Positions 57,901 through 64,000 of a stretch of 64,000 nucleotides of DNA are shown here, one piece after another. The translations under genes and the position numbers were made by a program. Each line of letters begins with the position of its first letter. Position 1 is the stretch's first letter. The notes beneath the pieces are model-generated. The model was not told where the DNA came from. It worked only from the letters and a program-made list of their open reading frames with translations, and ran no database searches. The stretch comes from Strigops habroptila (taxonomy: Eukaryota > Chordata > Aves > Psittaciformes > Psittacidae): the NCBI RefSeq assembly GCF_004027225.2, contig NC_044279.2, positions 51,422,744 through 51,486,743 of the forward strand. The letters are read 5' to 3'.

Positions 57901-60463
57901 AAATCTACACTGAAACATTGATGATAAAAGAATAATTGCCAACACTCAAGCATAGATTATTTCTATTGATGAGAATCAACATCATCAGAATTTGAATAAT
58001 TAATCAGGACTTGACTAATCCAGCAAAAGTGAAAATCACAAGTAGCACCCAACAGAAATCACAGTATCATGAAATCAGCCATGAATTATTAATGACTTAC
58101 CATTGAGCCTGAATTGACAACATCAGAAGTACTGTGATTACTTGGGTTCATGCAAGAGCAAGCTATTCTGCAGTCTGAGCATTTTAGACACCTGTGAAAC
58201 TACTGATGTACAGAAGTCGTCCCTTATGTAAAATTTGATTGGAACAAATGTAATACAAAGATATTACTTTGAATTTTTTCTCATTCTTACTCTGTTGATA
58301 CCTCCACAAATCTCTCAGTGACTGATTCTCTCACTTTCACTGGTATTTAAAAGGAAAAAAAAGACTACTTTCCACACATTGCATATGGATCAGGACTCTG
58401 CTCATGGTCCTCCACCAAAACACAATCTTTCTAATCCCCTTTATAATAATCCCAGATGTGTAACCCATGGCACAACATGGCTCATTACTAGCATAGGTTA
58501 AAATACACAAATTATAGGATAGAGCAACAACTTTATTTTTCTATTATTTCTACAACCTAGAGTTATAAAAATATAGCAATTTTGAAAGAGAGAATTATTT
58601 GAGAATCTTGCATTATTACTATCAATGTTTTCACGCAGGGAAACCACAGTTAGCAGTTGCCCCAGTCAATAGAGTTCTGGGTCTCCTTCAATCATGAAGT
58701 CATTAACAGATCTTTGAAATCTTTGGCCAATCTTTGGGCAACAAGGCTAGAAGGTGGTCAAGAATATGTCAGCTGTGTCACAGAGGAAGCTGGAGGGTGC
58801 AATGCACTGAAGAACACAAGGTGCCAGGTTGAGAAGATGCCTGCTATGCTCTTCTGAACATCCTACACAGGTGAAACCAGGAGAGAAGCGCCTTCTTGAG
58901 ATAGCAATCAAATGCGTAACGGGAAAGCAGCAAGCCAAGCTAAGATACGGTCTATCCTACCACCACAGGGGCCTTGGTCCTCTCCGACTCCTTAGAGGGA
59001 GGTTTGTCTTAAGGCACAAGAACTCAGATTTCCCTGCACTGCTTCAAGTACAAGCGCATTAATTGCAACTGGCCTTTGTGAGAGGAGCACAGAGAATGAA
59101 GGAGGATTTGAATGACTACATACCATCTGCACCTGAGCAATAACTGCCAACTGCTACCAAAGTTCAATTCAGGGAAGCACTATGACATTCTGAATTTACG
59201 GTAATTTAAATCCATGCCTCCAACTTCTGAGCTCTGTGCAGTTCTCTTATTCTTGGTTGTGCTGAATGCATCCCTTTTCCCAACTTAGCTCTACTGGGGA
59301 AGATGACAGATCTGTTTTCTGACTTGTAGGTAACTTTGTTCCTGTGAAATGGTGACAAAGAAACTGAACCAGTTGGACCATACTCACAAATTATATCCAA
59401 ATTATTTTTATCCAAATAGGGGTTGACTTATTATGCTTGAGAAAAATTACAGCAAACATCTGGAAAAGAACTACATCTTACAGAAATAATGCAGGAAATA
59501 CATTTTCATAGATGAAGTGAGTAATAATGTTAGCAGGTATTAGAGTAAAACTGTGTTGTTGATATACTTTGACTTAAGGTAAGATGTTAGTACTTATTAA
59601 ATTTCTATTTCTGTTTTTCTATTCAGGCATTTTGGATTCAAACTAAATAGCTGGAAAATAGTTAGAATACCTTCTGGTTATTTTTTTCCTGTTTGGCAGA
59701 TCATGCTATGCGTTTCAAGCTGCAAGATACATTAGGACCGTAATATTTTATTTACTCTTATTTGCATTTTTTATAAAACACTTGTGTTCAAAGAATCATA
59801 GACATCAAATATGGAAAAGATTTAAAAGTTAATCCTCATGTCAGTGTGTATTTGTTTTCTATAGGAATTAGAGTACAATCTCACTTTATTAATCAAAAGA
59901 TAATCAAATGCAAGGCTGTTAATAGCTGAGAAGTTACTGATGCAAGTACAGTACAGATATCTGAATATCTTCATTCTTATTTTGCCTTCTGCCAAATATT
60001 ACATACATTCAAAAAATCTACAGCAGACCTAAGGAACAGCAAACTACACTGGCAACTACCACCTAACAGTCTCATTGTCCATTTTTAGCTTTTTTTCCTA
60101 ATTTAATTTAGTGCATTATTTCTATTTACATCCTTTGGTGCTCACATGTCATCCAAGTCTCTGATATGTATACACTTTGCAAGTACAAATGTTAACCATA
60201 TAGCTCTACTGTACGGGGATTCCTTGATGTACTGGCCTCTACTCTTGATTTCCTACATAGTTACAAGCTTCTGTTTGCATTCTGAGAGATATGCACCTGT
60301 CTTCCAATGTTTCTGCTGAGATGGGGTTCACAAGGTATTTCTAAAAAAAATACCTGATAAAAACTCTTTAGAATCCTTCACTTTAATGAATCCTGCAAAA
60401 TTAACAGAATGAAAGCAAGATTTACACAGATTTACTGGATGGAAGTAAAAAAATGTGAAATAC

Positions 60464-60677
60464 CCAAGTGAGATCTCTCATCTGTTCAAGGAGGGAAACA
60501 GAAAGATAATCTGTCATCTTTGGCTCTACTTCACAAGATGGTCCATCTCTAAGCAGATAGACCGTCTGTCTTTCATGTTTCATCAGTTCTATTGTCTCAT
60601 ACATCAGATGATTTCTTTGTTCATCAGTCTTATAATTTTTAATGACATCATACATATGATTGCCTTGGCCCCAAGGA
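60464..60677 (-). CDS. Isolated conserved-looking exon of an unidentified gene
   Basis: Acceptor TTTTTCATAATTACAG precedes 60677 and donor GTATTT follows 60464. The 214-nt block is open throughout (one base plus 71 codons), beginning PWGQGNHMYDVIKNYKTDEQ and continuing RNHLMYETIELMKHERQTVY, then EVEPKMTDYLSVSLLEQMRD and LTW. The charged, helical, non-repetitive composition and the strong acceptor look like a real internal exon. I cannot place it in DYRK4 or name its gene. No partner exon was found in the neighbouring 15 kb. It could belong to a gene upstream of DYRK4 on the same strand. Confidence 0.6.
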
Positions 60678-60918
60678 CTGTAATTATGAAAAAGAATTTG
60701 GTGAGAGGAATTAAGGTGCCTGAGCATTATCAACTTAAATATAGTAAAGAACATGTAGATTCTGTCTTTTACACACAGTGCAAATTAGTCAAGCTTTAAG
60801 CATTTTTGTGCTCTTATTCAGCCAAGATTAGGGAAAGCTAACCTTTAACTTCTAAGAAATTTAAGTTATATTCAAAAGCAATTAAATTACGCAAAAAAAC
60901 CACCCCAACAACAAATGC

Positions 60919-60931
60919 GGGGGGGGGGGGG
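60919..60931 (+). repeat. Poly-G tract with (GA)n
   Basis: Thirteen consecutive G followed by AGAGAGA. It lies 240 bases upstream (minus sense) of the unidentified exon at 60464-60677. Confidence 0.95.
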
Positions 60932-61529
60932 AGAGAGACACAAAAATCCCCCAAAAGGTAAGGAAATGAAATTTCAGATTTTACATATCCCAAATGTATG
61001 GGAACAACGCATGCTTAAAGTCTTTGTTTAAAATGTACACAAGCATTGTGAATATTTGGTGTGAAGACTGAAAGATTCAGCACAGCAAAAACAGCCTCAA
61101 TTCAAATAAGATGTTTTTCTCACAGTTTTTGGCTTCCTCTCAAGAGAGCGATGCCACAGATGAGTGGAGACAAACCAGTTATTCTTTGAAGTAGCAGGAC
61201 TTCAGAAGTGTTTTAAAATGCAAAGAGCAGGTTTCTGCCCAGAGGAACATAGGAAGCAATAACATTGGGTTTTCATCTTTGTGGTTTACACTGATATGTT
61301 ACTACACTGTTGAGTAAAAGAAAGTTGTGTTCTTTTAGTCAAGTGATCAAACATGGAAGACAGCTCACATTTATCTGCTTAGAGATAGTGCATCTTGTAA
61401 TGTGACTTTTCTATGGACTATGAATGCAGACTATACATTGCAGCTCGAGCTTGGATAAGAGACAGTGAATGTAAATGAGGAAACTGAGTCCAAGAGCTTG
61501 GTTTTCATTCTCTTGCATGCAACAAGAGG

Positions 61530-62045
61530 CCTTGCAGAAGGATCGGGATAGACTGGAGCATGGGGCAGTCATCAATGGTGTGAAATTTAACAAGAACAAA
61601 TGCTGGATTCTGCACCTGGGATGGAGTAACGCTGGGCACAAGTATAAACTGGGAGAGGTGTGGCTGGAAAGCAGCCCTGCAGAGAGGGACCTGGGGGTGC
61701 TGGTTAACCGTAGGGTCAAGAGCTGCGTTGTATTGAGAGACAGTGCCCCCTCACCTCAGGTACTCTGGGCAGTTCTGGGCCCAATGGTCTAAGAAGGATG
61801 TCAAGGTCCTTGAATGTGTCCAGAGGAGGGCAACAAAGCTGGTGGAAGGACTCGAAGGCATGTCCTATGAGGAGCAGCCAAAGGACACTTGGTCTGTCTA
61901 GTAAGGAGAAAAGGAGGCTGAGGGAGGACCTCATTGCTCTCTGCAGCTTCCTGAGGAGGAAAAGTGGTGAGGGAGGTGCTGGTCTCTTCTCCCTGGTATT
62001 CAGTAACAGAACTCCTGGGAATGGTTCAAATTTTCACTCAGAAAA
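61530..62045 (+). mobile_element. CR1 ORF2 3' fragment
   Basis: ATCAATGGTGTGAAATTTAA, GGAAAGCAGCCCTGCAGAGA, GGACCTGGGGGTGCTGGTTA, then a jump near 61715 to AAGAAGGATGTCAAGGTCCT, GAGGAGGGCAACAAAGCTGG and CTTCCTGAGGAGGAAAAGTG. It encodes the RT C-terminal part with an internal deletion and ends at an A-rich stretch near 62041. Confidence 0.9.
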
Positions 62046-62049
62046 AAAA

Positions 62050-64000
62050 AAAGTAGAGAAATACTGGGAAATTCTCACAAATGGGAAATCCACACAAACT
62101 GAAGGAGGGGCTTAAGGACAGGTGGTAGGCTTAAGATTATGCCATTTTTGAAAGATGTCAAGTTGGAAACCAGAGGAACACAAATGTATGTTTTGTGGAG
62201 AGAAAAAAGAAAAAGGGATGAGAGGGAAAAATATGGTTACTAAAACTTCCAGCTGTAGAAATATTTTCCTGAAGCACCACATTGAGAAAATACTTTGCAT
62301 CATTACATAAATTTCCCTGTAGCAAGAAAATGTGCAACCATACGAAATCTATATTTATCCCTGAAAAAAACATAAAAGCAAACCAATTCATTACAGTTTC
62401 ATTTCAATAGAAAGAGACCTAATGCAGTGAGGGAGCTGGTTTTTTGCATGACAACTCCCTGTGGAAAGAAAAGGACTGAAGCATGAATGGGTCCATGGAT
62501 GGGGTGCTGCAAAAAACCACCCTGACCCCGAGGCTCCCATTTTGCAGCAGCCATTTATCCACTGTACACTGCAGAAAAGGGCTGTGCATGTAAGCACAAA
62601 TAAAGGGAATGAAGGAGAGGAATAACGTAACATACATACAACATACTGGTTGTCACAAGCATTGTTTTTAGATACCTACCTTTCCTCCTGTGTGTACTCC
62701 GGCATCACCCTTGTTTGGAAGCAGTTTCAAGATCATCTGATGTCAACCTGCTGCAAATTTCTGGTCTACCAATGTGTCATTTTAGCAAGCCAAGACGACT
62801 CATGACCGAGTCAGACAAGCACTAGAGACACCAGGGCTGTGCCTCCCTTCCTTAACTCACTTAGCCCAGCTCATGGGATCACACTTCACTCTGGGCTATG
62901 TGATTCCATGCCAGGAAGCCAAAATGTGGCTGATGTGAGATTGTATGTCACAATGCCTACTTTTCCTTTTTTCTGAAAAACAGATTATTCTGAGAAACAG
63001 ATTATCATCCACCGATTTCTTCTCATTCCTTCTATAAGGCAAGCTGCACATTGTTTTTAATAAATATGCATGTATCTTGTTTTAATAAGTACTATACTGT
63101 TAAAAAGTAATCTGTCATACCATAATTTTACTTTAGGCAACACCATGCTTTTGTCTGTGGAACTACTCTGAATAGGGCTATATATTCCTTTGTTAATGCA
63201 ATTCATGGAGTCATGACCTTTAGCAACACAGGGGGAAACGCATCTGCTGTGTCATCTGACACAATCATGCTTAGATGGGAAATCATTTACACTGTGAACT
63301 AATGAGTTTGAAAGCTCAGTTTCATTACTCAGTTAACTATCACTTTAAAGCTTTACAAAATCTAACTATGCACAGTATCATGGTCTTCAGTGAAAACCAA
63401 GGAGCTCAAAGCAAAAGCCTCACTGTCGGAGCCTGGCTAATGCTGTTGACTTCCAGTAAGAGTATGCATAGCCAAAAATATCTGCCAGACTGCAGCAAAA
63501 ATTTAGAAGTGATTTTCAAAATCAATAAAGTCAATTAAGATGATTAATTTGGTTATATTAAGAATTTTATTTAAAAATACAACATTCTAAGAAAACACCC
63601 ATTTATATCTATAATACATTAAAAATAATTAACATCCACATATAAGATATGCAAACATTAACAGATTTTGAGAGTGGTGACAAACTTCCTAAGAAGGGGG
63701 TGGAAAGTGGTAACTCTTCCAAGAAATATTTTTTAAACTGTGACTTTCACTGTGTTAAGATATCACATTCTATAACTGACATAGTGCTGTGTAGACTATT
63801 TTAATGCCAGGAGTTTAGATATCAGAGAATTAAAATTACCACAAACCCACGTCTCAGAATATAATATATGAAAGAGCTGGTGACCCAGATGTCACCTTGA
63901 TTAAATAATAATATTATTATTATTATTCAGTAGCACTTAAGGATGCCTAGCATTTTGCAGAATAAAAAAAATCATTATAAGACACATACATAAACAACAG
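62050..64000. other. Unannotated stretch at the window end
   Basis: Nothing recognised beyond simple repeats. Sequence is AT-rich with stops in all frames at short intervals. Confidence 0.5.
63905..63929 (+). repeat. (ATT)n microsatellite
   Basis: AATAATAATATTATTATTAT run of about eight units near the window end. Confidence 0.9.

Larger units (their letters stand above)
52440..60460. other. Unannotated AT-rich stretch
   Basis: No supported coding exon. A faint CR1-like tip (ATCATAGACATCAAATATGG) lies near 59790-59840 in minus orientation. The open frames near 58650-59060 and 59206-59415 lack matching splice sites or motifs. Confidence 0.45.

Noticed and set aside
61475-62115. Two plus-strand frames of about 105 codons
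   Set aside because: They are parts of a CR1 ORF2 fragment with an internal deletion, not a separate gene.

Overview
The window looks like vertebrate nuclear DNA, most likely from a bird. It is AT-rich and gene-poor, its coding sequence is split into short GT-AG exons, and its repeats are dominated by CR1 LINEs, many ending in the octamer repeat typical of avian CR1 (ATTCTATG units). There is also one LTR of a kind I associate with bird endogenous retroviruses. I cannot name the species. There are no operons, CRISPR arrays or bacterial genes, and I recognised no tRNA or rRNA gene.

The main gene is DYRK4, a dual-specificity tyrosine-regulated kinase, on the minus strand. Thirteen coding exons from 40925 down to the stop codon at 20279 can be joined by GT-AG splice sites. 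Every junction keeps phase, giving 1791 nt or 596 residues plus stop. They cover a divergent N-terminal extension, the DYRK-specific box before the kinase domain, the whole kinase domain (glycine loop, catalytic lysine, HCDLKP, DFG, YTY activation loop) and a C-terminal tail. The true first exon and promoter were not found. One further phase-compatible candidate exon lies at 42543-42656.

Downstream of DYRK4 (1-10.1 kb, also minus strand) lie scattered, frameshifted exon remnants of a copper monooxygenase of the DBH/MOXD family, closest to MOXD2. They start with a signal-peptide and DOMON exon near 10.05-9.70 kb, continue at 7.74-7.54, 6.25-6.16 and about 5.96-5.89 kb, and may extend to about 2.98-2.71 kb. 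I read this as a decayed pseudogene. A young-looking CR1 of about 3.8 kb with remains of both ORFs (12985-16820) sits between it and DYRK4.

Transposons record layered insertion. An LTR splits an older CR1 at 3.8-4.8 kb, and a young CR1 3' fragment sits inside an old CR1 at 36.3-38.9 kb. All CR1 copies recognised within the DYRK4 span are antisense to the gene.

From 43 to 64 kb there is little recognisable coding sequence, except one convincing isolated minus-strand exon at 60464-60677 of a gene I could not identify, plus CR1 fragments near 51.5, 52.3 and 61.5-62 kb. I found no convincing new multi-gene system. The most interesting items are the MOXD2-like pseudogene, the unidentified exon, the nested transposons and the unresolved 5' end of DYRK4.
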